Shown here: piece after piece, positions 1 to 5,953 of the stretch
Layout of the letters: each line of letters starts with the position of its first letter
Position numbering within the stretch: position 1 is the first letter of the stretch
Source of the DNA: Anseongella sp036570465
GTDB taxonomy: Bacteria; Bacteroidota; Bacteroidia; Sphingobacteriales; Sphingobacteriaceae
Direction of reading: 5' to 3'
NCBI GenBank assembly: GCA_036570465.1
Contig: DATCYD010000134.1
Location: 1 to 5,953, forward strand
Length of the DNA: 5,953 nt
Program-made: the position numbers and the translations under genes
Notes under the pieces: generated by a model
Told to the model about the DNA's origin: nothing
Databases searched by the model: none
What the model saw: the letters and a program-made list of their open reading frames with translations, nothing else

Positions 1-12
1 GTTTTTCATCAT
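1..12 (-). CDS. Possible start of a fourth co-directional gene, cut by the left edge (partial)
   Basis: The minus strand reads ATG-ATG-AAA-AAC to the window edge, giving MMKN or MKN. A Lys after the start is typical of secreted proteins and lipoproteins in these loci. An A/T-rich leader precedes it, with an A8 run 8 to 15 bases before the first ATG. This is the kind of leader Bacteroidota use in place of a Shine-Dalgarno sequence. Only four codons are visible, so the product cannot be named. From the context, a further glycoside hydrolase or surface glycan-binding protein of the same PUL is plausible. Confidence 0.35.
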
Positions 13-49
13 TATTTAATTTTTTTTCGCCCGCAGGCCGCCTACTTTC

Positions 50-58
50 TTATCCACA
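50..58 (+). other. Perfect DnaA-box-like 9-mer
   Basis: The plus strand reads TTATCCACA, identical to the strong DnaA-binding consensus known from Escherichia coli oriC. It lies in the spacer, about 40 bases before the possible next start. I saw only one such copy and no A/T-rich unwinding region or dnaA/dnaN neighbours, so it is not an origin. It may be chance or an isolated DnaA site. Confidence 0.25.
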
Positions 59-67
59 GACTTCCGC

Positions 68-83
68 CTGGCATGCAAGCCAG
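68..83 (-). other. Second short hairpin in the intergenic spacer
   Basis: On the minus strand, CTGGC (83-79) pairs with GCCAG (72-68) around a 6-base loop, TTGCAT. It follows the first hairpin after two bases. Five pairs make it weak alone, but stacked on the first stem it may form a compact structured element. No U-run follows. Confidence 0.35.
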
Positions 84-85
84 CA

Positions 86-108
86 CCGGCGGCACAGGAA
101 ACCGCCGG
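86..108 (-). other. GC-rich RNA hairpin in the intergenic spacer
   Basis: On the minus strand, CCGGCGG (108-102) pairs perfectly with CCGCCGG (92-86) around a 9-base loop, TTTCCTGTG. The stem is 7 G-C pairs with one further possible G-U pair. It lies 15 bases after the GH16 stop. Without a following U-run it does not look like an intrinsic terminator. It could protect the 3' end of the upstream message or mark an RNA-processing point, both of which are inference. Confidence 0.55.
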
Positions 109-123
109 GGGTCATTGCGCCGG

Positions 124-993
124 CTAATCAAGCGACCCGACCGGAGTATGCACCGGCTGATCAAGGGCACCGGTTGCCTGTTTTCGTTTGTACACCCGTA
201 CCCAGTCCACTTGCATTTCCGCCGGCAGGCCCCTGTCGTCGATTTTTCCCGCCCAGCTTCCCCCCAGCGCCTGATTCAGGATAATATAAAACTCCTGATC
301 GAAAGGCCATTGATTGGTGCCGGCATCTTTTCTCCGGGGATAAGAGAATGTTTTCCGGCCATTGACAAAAAAATCGATGCGGCAGGGATACCATTCTATT
401 CCGAAAATATTGAACTCGTCTTCATTAAACGCAGCCGTGACAAAATACAGAGGATCTTTCTTTCGACCGGCCACATCAATATAATGACTGTGGAGGGTCT
501 GATAAACCACCGTATCCCTGTTCAGGTGTTCCATCACGTCAATCTCTCCGCTTTGCGGCCAGCCGCCATAAACGCCTTCCTGCGGCATGAGCCAGATGGC
601 GGGCCATGATCCTTGTCCGCCGGAAAACCACGCCCGTACTTCCAGCTTTCCGTACCTGAACGCGAATTTACCTTTTGTCGAAATACATCCCGTTGCATAC
701 CCAGGCGCTTCCGCTCCTTCTTTACCTTTTATGCCCCTCAAGTGCAATTTCCCGTTCTGTACAATGGTAACAGCCGCAGTATCCGTACAGTAACAGTTCC
801 AATTGGCTTTTCCCCGTCCGGCAAACGTCCATTTGGCGCTGTCCGGCGCGCCGTTCCTGCCAAACCTATCCTGCCATACCAGGCGCCATCGGTCCCCCTC
901 GGGGAGGGCGCCGTCTTTTGTCAGCAAACCGCAGGAGGCCAGTCCGGTGCAGCATGGCAGCAAGATAAGGAAGCAGATCCGTATCTTCTTCAT
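124..993 (-). CDS. GH16 family lipoprotein endo-beta-glycanase (laminarinase / beta-glucanase-like)
   Basis: This 289-residue glycoside hydrolase should cleave internal beta-linkages of a polysaccharide with retention of configuration. The signal peptide MKKIRICFLILL leads to the lipobox LASC, making Cys21 the lipidated residue, so the enzyme is membrane-anchored and probably surface-exposed. The GH16 jelly-roll covers about residues 35-269. The active site GEIDVMEHLN gives nucleophile Glu150, helper Asp152 and acid/base Glu155 in the E-x-D-x-x-E spacing of the beta-bulge branch (laminarinases, agarases, porphyranases), not the E-x-D-x-E of lichenase/XET types. SWPAIWLMP (129-137) with Trp130 and Trp134 supplies substrate-cleft aromatics, and QVDWVRVYKR (261-270) closes the domain. 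A polar tail of about 20 residues follows, with no extra module. The WPAIWLMP-to-EIDVME layout and TLH (166-168) favour a beta-1,3- or mixed-linkage glucanase, but the linkage is not proven. It starts 8 bases after the SusD stop and ends in TAG, so it is co-transcribed with the transporter pair. Confidence 0.94.
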   Translation of the reverse strand: MKKIRICFLILLPCCTGLASCGLLTKDGALPEGDRWRLVWQDRFGRNGAPDSAKWTFAGRGKANWNCYCTDTAAVTIVQNGKLHLRGIKGKEGAEAPGYATGCISTKGKFAFRYGKLEVRAWFSGGQGSWPAIWLMPQEGVYGGWPQSGEIDVMEHLNRDTVVYQTLHSHYIDVAGRKKDPLYFVTAAFNEDEFNIFGIEWYPCRIDFFVNGRKTFSYPRRKDAGTNQWPFDQEFYIILNQALGGSWAGKIDDRGLPAEMQVDWVRVYKRKQATGALDQPVHTPVGSLD

Positions 994-1001
994 GATCGTC
1001 G
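994..1001 (-). other. 8-base junction between the SusD and GH16 genes
   Basis: Only CGACGATC (minus strand) separates the SusD TAA from the GH16 ATG. There is no room for a promoter or terminator, so the GH16 gene must be read from the same transcript as the SusC/SusD pair. No ribosome-binding motif is recognisable, so translation probably relies on coupling to the SusD gene. The coupling is inference; the spacing is seen directly. Confidence 0.85.
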
Positions 1002-2996
1002 TTATTGCACCGGTCCACTGTTCGCTTCCAGCGGCCAGCCCGGATTCTGATAGATCACTGAAGTTTGCAGGTCTGATGGATTCTCGGCCGTAATAATAAA
1101 ATGCTGGATCGCGATGGGCTCCAGATAGTGGGCAGCCGTCCAGCGGTAGCCATCCTTTACCAGGTTGGTGCCCGACAGATTGATTCGGTAGGGACGCAGG
1201 TACAGGCTTTCCGACCTTTTGGAAACATTAGCCGTTTCCCCTGGCGTACCGGCTTCGATGAGCCGCGAATCACCGTTTTCGTCAACATACCAGTTTTGCA
1301 TTGGACCCCAAAGCTTAAACCCTTCGACAATATAAGGTTGGGCCTGCAGTTGATCCAGGGTCCGCCAGCGCTTCAGGTCCATATAGCGAAGGCCCTCTGC
1401 CATGAATTCGCAGCGACGCTCCCGCCGGATATTGTACAGCGTTTTGTCAGAAAGAAGATTGCCCCCGGAATAAGCGGCAAGATCGTTCTTTGCCTCCTGC
1501 TGCATGTCAGTAGCCGCTATCGTCTTCCGGTAATCGGGATCCACACCCGCGCGCTCGCGTATCGCCCGCCAATACCCGTCTGCCTTTCCGTCGATAGCGC
1601 CTGTTTTCAGGTAGGATGCTTCAATGTAGTTCAGGTAAGCCTCCGCAGCCCGGAACACGATGCTCCCTGTTGAGCCCATGCTTCCCTCGGAATGATCAAA
1701 CAGATAGGAAAATCCTTTTTTCACAGCATAGCCGGTAACATAGCGCGTTTCCTGCAGGCCAATAACGTCTGGATATCCTTCCAGAACAGGTGTTCCATCC
1801 TCATTCGTCCGGTCGGTGAACATAAGCTCGCCGGGAGCCTTCATGAAAAGCCGCAGGCGCCAGTCCCTATCCATCTTAACCAATTGCACGGAGTCATCGC
1901 CCTGGTAGCCTGATCCGGAAGCATATATAGGCAGCCCGTTCTGCATCAGGAAATTGTCAACAAATCCGCGGGTGTAGCCGGTGTTGCCACCATTGCGGGT
2001 AATATAATGACCTACATTGTGATTGATGCCCAGCGTAGGATCATAATCGCGCCACAACAAGACACCTGAGTAGCCCTCCAGGTCGTCATCGCCAAACATC
2101 GTAAAATAGGGATTCTGGGAAGAATTATAACTGCCGTCCATGGTATTGTTCACCAGCGGAACAGCATCGGCGACAACTTCCGCCGCTTCCACTGCTTCCG
2201 TGAGAAAGAAATCGATCTCCTGGTCAATATTAATGCTGAACCCTTCTACGTTCCCTTCGCCCGGCCAGTCCGGTCCCCCCGGGACCCGCGGTGTACCCTT
2301 ATGGTAAAGCAGCCAGGTTGCTTCGTGCAGGGCTACCCGCGATTTGAATACCTGGGCAGCGTGCACTGAAATACGGGTTTTCCCGCCGGGGGGAACAGCC
2401 TGTAACAGGGCGATGGCTGAATCGAGGTCCGACAGAATGAACCGGGCAACCTCGTTCCGCGGACGCCGTTCCGAAGCCGCCATCAGCGCCTCCTTGTTGT
2501 CGGGAAGCGTATGGCGGAGAATGGGAAAGTCGCCCAGCGCCTGTACCTTATTGAAATATTCATAGGCTCTCAGGAAGTACACTTCGCCGATATAGTGGGC
2601 AATGTTCTCCGGACTTCCGGCAATGCTCCCGGCCTTCCAGCGGGGGAGCACGGTTTCCAGGAAATAATTGCACTGCCGTATCTGACCGAAGTCCCAGCTT
2701 CCGTCCGACTGTGGCACGCGCCACTCCCCGGGTACCCAGCGGTTCGCGTAGCTGCTGGTTGCCTGGTTGTCGGTATGGTTGTCGATGCCATGGTTGCCCA
2801 CTCCCCAGCCGCCGTGGGTCGGGAAATTATAACGGGCGATCGCATACGCGGCCAGGTCTGCTTCAGTTCTCAGGTAATCTTCAGGAGTAACGTCGGAAAG
2901 GGGAGCGCGGTCCAGGAAATCATTACAGCCGCTGAGACCCAGGGTAGTTGTTCCTACGATGATATAAAAGATGGTATATTGGATAAACTTTTTCAT
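1002..2996 (-). CDS. SusD/RagB family surface glycan-binding lipoprotein
   Basis: This 664-residue lipoprotein binds oligosaccharides at the cell surface and forms the lid on the SusC barrel encoded just upstream. The start is set at MKKF because it opens a classic lipoprotein signal: a Lys-rich start, a hydrophobic stretch, then the lipobox LSGC with lipidated Cys24. The CNDFLDRAP that follows is a SusD hallmark. GEVYFLRAYEYF (137-148) and GDFPIL (155-160) belong to the N-terminal SusD-like TPR fold. The C-terminal RagB/SusD domain shows IRRERRCEFMAEGLRYMDL (from 523) ending in KRW, and YQNPGWP (649-655) near the end. Trp64, 87, 92 and 101 lie in a Trp-rich stretch that could supply a sugar-binding platform, which is inference. 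At 664 residues it is longer than starch SusD (about 550). It ends with TAA, 8 bases before the GH16 start. An in-frame ATG at 3020 would add MLISKRRH and overlap the SusC gene; it is less likely. Ligand unknown, probably the glycan cut by the GH16 enzyme. Confidence 0.97.
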   Translation of the reverse strand: MKKFIQYTIFYIIVGTTTLGLSGCNDFLDRAPLSDVTPEDYLRTEADLAAYAIARYNFPTHGGWGVGNHGIDNHTDNQATSSYANRWVPGEWRVPQSDGSWDFGQIRQCNYFLETVLPRWKAGSIAGSPENIAHYIGEVYFLRAYEYFNKVQALGDFPILRHTLPDNKEALMAASERRPRNEVARFILSDLDSAIALLQAVPPGGKTRISVHAAQVFKSRVALHEATWLLYHKGTPRVPGGPDWPGEGNVEGFSINIDQEIDFFLTEAVEAAEVVADAVPLVNNTMDGSYNSSQNPYFTMFGDDDLEGYSGVLLWRDYDPTLGINHNVGHYITRNGGNTGYTRGFVDNFLMQNGLPIYASGSGYQGDDSVQLVKMDRDWRLRLFMKAPGELMFTDRTNEDGTPVLEGYPDVIGLQETRYVTGYAVKKGFSYLFDHSEGSMGSTGSIVFRAAEAYLNYIEASYLKTGAIDGKADGYWRAIRERAGVDPDYRKTIAATDMQQEAKNDLAAYSGGNLLSDKTLYNIRRERRCEFMAEGLRYMDLKRWRTLDQLQAQPYIVEGFKLWGPMQNWYVDENGDSRLIEAGTPGETANVSKRSESLYLRPYRINLSGTNLVKDGYRWTAAHYLEPIAIQHFIITAENPSDLQTSVIYQNPGWPLEANSGPVQ

Positions 2997-3020
2997 ATGC
3001 CGTCGCTTAGAAATTAACAT
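2997..3020 (-). other. Junction of the SusC and SusD genes with two candidate SusD starts
   Basis: The SusC stop TAA (3009-3007) is followed by a 10-base spacer and then ATG-AAA-AAG at 2996. A second ATG in the SusD frame lies at 3020-3018, inside the last codons of the SusC gene. No Shine-Dalgarno sequence is visible, as is normal in Bacteroidota. The tight spacing implies one mRNA and probably translational coupling, which would help keep the two partners balanced. The downstream ATG is preferred because it gives a compact lipoprotein signal peptide. Confidence 0.6.
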
Positions 3021-5953
3021 TTAGGCCAAGAGAATAAACTTTTGCAAAAGGATAGCTCTTTCCGTCGTTCCAGCCGTTCAATCCCACGGTTTCCGGATCG
3101 AAAATGTCTATCATTTTGCTGAAGGTAAAGAGGTTCTCCCCCGAAAGGTAGATCCTTACCTTTGAAATGCCCAGCCTGGAAGTCACGCTTTGCGGGAAGG
3201 AATACCCGATCTGCAGGTTTTTCACCCTGAGGTAGGCGGCATTCTGCAGGTAGCGTGTCTGGGTCTGCTGATTCTTTCCCGTATTGAAATACGGCTTTGG
3301 GAAATAGGCCTCCAAATTGACGTCGGCCTGACCTGCTTCAACCATTACGGAACTTTCATCGCGGAAATAATCCATGTGCTCGGCAAAACCTGCCGATTGC
3401 CACATGCCGCCGCTGGCGCCCCAGAAATACGGCCCGTTCGGCATCCAGTCGCGCTTGCCAACGCCCTGAAGGAACACGCGCAGGTCGAATCCGCGCCATT
3501 GTCCTGTCAGGTCAAAACTGTAACGATACCGGGGAGTGGAATTGCCAATAATGGTCCTGTCGCCGGTATTTTCGAGTATGCCGCTGCCACCGTCGATCTT
3601 ACCATCGCCGTTGAGGTCGGCATACATGATGTCGCCCGCGCCCCAGCGATTTCCAAGATTATTTTGATCGGCATTTGCCAGGTGAGCATCCATCTCTTCC
3701 TGGGTCCTGGCGATGCCTGTTGTCGTATAGCCCCAGATCTCTCCCATTTTCCGGCCATTGTACCAGGTACCGATATTGCCGGTCTCATTGGGATAACTGA
3801 TAATTTCCTGCTGGTCATCCGAGAGTATGGCGCGAATACCGTAGCTGAATTCCCCGATCCTGTCGCGCCAGTGGGCTTCCACCTCGAAACCATATGACTT
3901 CATATCGGCATTATTGACCCGGGGAACAGCTGTCCCCAGGATCACCGGCAATTCGGGAGCCGGCCCTACCATGTCGAAGGTTTTACGGTTAAAGTAATCA
4001 ACATTCAGGTTGAGCCGGTTGTTCAGCATGCTCAGGTCCAGGCCCAGGTTCCAGCTGGTTACCCGTTCCCAGGTGAGCAGTGTGCTGACCAGCCCCGGCG
4101 CGCCTGCTGTATTGGGTTGCTTGCCATCCACCAGCCAAGTCCCGTTGGCGGTACCCACAGGCATCAGCAGGTAGAAGGGGTACCAGTTCGCCGTATTCTG
4201 GTTACCCAGTTCGCCGTAGGAGCCCCTCAGCTTAAATAATTCGACCGCGCCAAGGTTCCAGAAATTCTCTTCGGCAATATTCCATCCGGCCGAAAATGAA
4301 GGGAAGAGGTTCCAGCGCTTCTCTCGCATAAACCGGGAAGTGCCGTCGTAACGGGCGTTCACTTCCAGCAAGTAGCGCCCCTTGTAATCATAGTTCAGCC
4401 GGCCAAAGAAACCCGCCGTTGCCCAGTGCTGGTACTGTCCGTCCTCAATTTGCGGAATTCCACCGGTGGTGTTCAGCGTTGGCAGGGAAGGCGTGATCAA
4501 TCCGCTTCTGGAAGCGCCCAGAGTGCGGTATTTCATCAGTTCGGCATTGAACCCGCCAAGTACTTTGAAATGGTGATCGGCGCCTATATCAAATGTATAG
4601 TCGGAATAGATATTGGTCGTTACGAAATTGTTCTTCCTGTTGTATTCATATACCTCGGTGAACCCGGCCGAATTCCAGCCCACCGCTATGGGAAAAGGAT
4701 TTCCGTCCACGTCGTAGGCATTGGCGGGAGTAATGTCGTAATGCCGGTTGATGTTCTCTATCCGGTAATTTCCTTCGGCATAGATGTTCCAGTTACTCAG
4801 GGGAGTGACCACCAGCTGCCCCTGCATAAAATAGGTGTCTTCCTGGGTCAGGTCCCTCCCCCCTTGTACAAGCTGGGCAATTTCGCTTGGATCGCTGAAA
4901 TAGCCATTGGGATCCCTTACCGGCACGGTGGGCCAGCGGCGGGCAATGTTATGGTAGAATAAGTCGAACTGATGCGAAGCCCGGCCATAATCTTCCCGGA
5001 TGTACCTGGTCAGGTAGTTGAACTTTACATGGTCGCTCAGGGTCGTGTTCAGCCTGCCTGAAAGGTTGTAGCGCTTTAGGTTATCCCCGGAATAACGCAG
5101 CAAACCGCCCTGATCCATGAATTTCCCGGAGGCATAATATTGGGTCTTGTCAGTACCTCCACTGATGCTGAGGGAATGGTCCTGCGAGAACGAGGAACTT
5201 TTGTATTGTTCGCTGAACCAGTCGGTGTTGGCATTGGAGCCTGTATAATATTGCCACCGGTCCCCGTTCGCATTGGGAACGGTTGCCTCCTCAATTTCAC
5301 CGTTTTGATACCCGACGATCCGGTCGAGTACTTCCTGCGAGAATTTCGCTCCTTCGCCATCATTGGCGGCCGCTTCATTCCAGTACAAGGCAAAGGTATA
5401 GGAATCAAGCATTTCGGGCAATCCCATGGGCGATGTCCAGCGGAAATTATTGCTGTAGCTGACCGAAGGCGCTCCTGCCTTCCCCCTTTTTGTCGTGATC
5501 AGCACCACGCCGAAGGGAGCCCGGGATCCGTATATGGAGGCGGAAGCAGCATCTTTGAGGACCGAAACACTGGCTATATCCTGCGGATTGATCGAATTGA
5601 GATCGCCTTCCACCCCATCGATAAGTACCAGAGGAACGGCGTTGGATCCTTCTCCGATGGTGCCGGTACCACGGATGTTGAAACTGAGGGTGTTATTCAG
5701 TTCACCCCCCATGCCGTCGGTTTGGAAATTCAGGCCAGGAATGATCCCCTGCAGAGCCTGTCCGACGTTCTGCACCGGGCGGGACTCGAGCATTTCTCCG
5801 TCTATCGTGGATACCGCCCCGGTAAGATTGGCTTTTTGCTGGGTCCCGTACCCAACTACCACTACCTCGTTCAGTGCGGCCACATCCTGTCTCAAGCGGA
5901 CATTTACTTCGGAACGCGAATCAACGGGAACCTCCAGGGGCTGGTACCCAAGG
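3007..5953 (-). CDS. SusC/RagA family TonB-linked outer-membrane transporter, N-terminus missing (partial)
   Basis: This is an outer-membrane beta-barrel that imports glycan oligosaccharides using TonB/ExbBD energy, working as a pair with the SusD lipoprotein encoded next. The frame stays open to the right edge, giving 981 visible residues. A TTG at 5895 is not the real start, because the 19 codons before it (containing GYQPLEV and SEVNVRL) look like the end of the CarboxypepD_reg-like domain that precedes the plug in this family. The signal peptide and most of that domain, perhaps 90-100 residues, therefore lie outside the window. In visible numbering, the TonB-box-like LNEVVVVGYG is at 27-36 and the plug at about 39-159, with LIDGVEGDLN near 110-119 and SRAPFGVVLITTKRG at 143-157. 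The barrel follows, with GENLFTFSK near 938-946 and a terminal Phe981 suited to BAM recognition. A loop reading DLNGDGKID (779-787) resembles a calcium-binding EF-hand. It stops with TAA, 10 bases before the SusD start. The family is certain; the substrate is inferred only from the GH16 neighbour. Confidence 0.97.
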   Translation of the reverse strand, partial: LGYQPLEVPVDSRSEVNVRLRQDVAALNEVVVVGYGTQQKANLTGAVSTIDGEMLESRPVQNVGQALQGIIPGLNFQTDGMGGELNNTLSFNIRGTGTIGEGSNAVPLVLIDGVEGDLNSINPQDIASVSVLKDAASASIYGSRAPFGVVLITTKRGKAGAPSVSYSNNFRWTSPMGLPEMLDSYTFALYWNEAAANDGEGAKFSQEVLDRIVGYQNGEIEEATVPNANGDRWQYYTGSNANTDWFSEQYKSSSFSQDHSLSISGGTDKTQYYASGKFMDQGGLLRYSGDNLKRYNLSGRLNTTLSDHVKFNYLTRYIREDYGRASHQFDLFYHNIARRWPTVPVRDPNGYFSDPSEIAQLVQGGRDLTQEDTYFMQGQLVVTPLSNWNIYAEGNYRIENINRHYDITPANAYDVDGNPFPIAVGWNSAGFTEVYEYNRKNNFVTTNIYSDYTFDIGADHHFKVLGGFNAELMKYRTLGASRSGLITPSLPTLNTTGGIPQIEDGQYQHWATAGFFGRLNYDYKGRYLLEVNARYDGTSRFMREKRWNLFPSFSAGWNIAEENFWNLGAVELFKLRGSYGELGNQNTANWYPFYLLMPVGTANGTWLVDGKQPNTAGAPGLVSTLLTWERVTSWNLGLDLSMLNNRLNLNVDYFNRKTFDMVGPAPELPVILGTAVPRVNNADMKSYGFEVEAHWRDRIGEFSYGIRAILSDDQQEIISYPNETGNIGTWYNGRKMGEIWGYTTTGIARTQEEMDAHLANADQNNLGNRWGAGDIMYADLNGDGKIDGGSGILENTGDRTIIGNSTPRYRYSFDLTGQWRGFDLRVFLQGVGKRDWMPNGPYFWGASGGMWQSAGFAEHMDYFRDESSVMVEAGQADVNLEAYFPKPYFNTGKNQQTQTRYLQNAAYLRVKNLQIGYSFPQSVTSRLGISKVRIYLSGENLFTFSKMIDIFDPETVGLNGWNDGKSYPFAKVYSLGLNVNF

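Larger units (their letters stand above)
13..123 (-). other. Intergenic spacer after the GH16 gene
   Basis: About 110 bases separate the GH16 stop from a possible next start at position 12, far more than the 8-10 bases between the other genes. Read on the minus strand, the spacer holds two short GC-rich hairpins, then a 9-base word matching the DnaA box, then an A/T-rich leader with eight consecutive A (27-20). There is no U-run after either hairpin, so no intrinsic terminator for the operon is seen. I found no match to the Bacteroidota promoter core TAnnTTTG. Confidence 0.7.

Noticed and set aside
20..27. Run of eight T on the plus strand as a terminator tract
   Set aside because: For minus-strand genes it is an A-run, and on the plus strand no gene or stem precedes it, so it fits a translation leader better than a terminator.
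50..115. Minus-strand 21-codon frame in the spacer, starting ATG-ACC at 115 and rich in Cys
   Set aside because: It is very short, lies across both hairpins, has no A-rich leader and has no recognisable homologue, so chance is the simplest explanation.
73..609. Plus-strand open frame of 178 codons opposite the GH16 gene
   Set aside because: It is antisense to an intact GH16 gene with a complete catalytic motif, and its translation resembles no family I recognise.
1101..1673. Plus-strand open frame of 190 codons opposite the SusD gene, and a similar one at 4426-4962 opposite the SusC gene
   Set aside because: Both are mirror frames of clearly coding sequence with no independent evidence of expression.
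3507..3893. Minus-strand frames overlapping the SusC, SusD and GH16 genes in other phases (also 5076-5408, 2570-2845, 161-394)
   Set aside because: They are out-of-phase shadows of the real genes, with low-complexity translations and no domain features.
3190..3897. Plus-strand open frame of 235 codons opposite the SusC gene
   Set aside because: It lies wholly antisense to a certain gene, shows no recognisable domain or signal, and is what the codon structure of a GC-balanced gene leaves open on the other strand.
4183..4218. A 13-base direct repeat (CCAGTTCGCCGTA at 4183-4195 and 4206-4218)
   Set aside because: The copies are 23 bases apart and read in different frames of the SusC gene, encoding unrelated residues. 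There is no sign of a repeat array or recombination site.

Overview
The window is a fragment of a Bacteroidota polysaccharide utilization locus (PUL). The evidence for the phylum is a SusC/RagA-type TonB-dependent outer-membrane transporter directly followed by a SusD/RagB-type surface lipoprotein, a pairing characteristic of that phylum. The start sites also lack Shine-Dalgarno sequences, and one A/T-rich leader precedes a possible start, as is usual there. Base composition looks balanced, roughly half G+C by eye, which fits a Chitinophaga- or Sphingobacteria-like lineage better than a low-GC Bacteroides. That placement is only an impression.

Everything recognisable is on the minus strand and reads from the right edge to the left. 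The order is: (1) 5953-3007, a SusC-like transporter whose N-terminus lies beyond the right edge; (2) 2996-1002, a SusD-like glycan-binding lipoprotein; (3) 993-124, a lipoprotein endo-glycosidase of family GH16 with an intact E-x-D-x-x-E active site; (4) a spacer of about 110 bases with two short GC-rich hairpins and a perfect 9-base DnaA-box-like word; and (5) an ATG-ATG at 12-7 that may open a fourth gene cut by the left edge. The first three genes are separated by only 10 and 8 bases, so they are almost certainly one transcript. No promoter is visible, and it probably lies upstream of the SusC gene, outside the window.

Inferred working model: the surface GH16 enzyme cuts a long glycan, most likely a beta-glucan of laminarin or mixed-linkage type, though the exact linkage cannot be read from the sequence. 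The SusD lipoprotein captures the oligosaccharides and forms the lid of the SusC barrel. SusC then imports them into the periplasm using TonB energy. No other surface glycan-binding protein, exo-enzyme or regulator is inside the window.

I found no tRNA, rRNA, CRISPR array, insertion sequence or phage gene. I do not see an undescribed system here: this is a well-formed but ordinary PUL core. The points most worth a second look are the spacer after the GH16 gene, the substrate of the GH16 enzyme and the start of the SusD gene.
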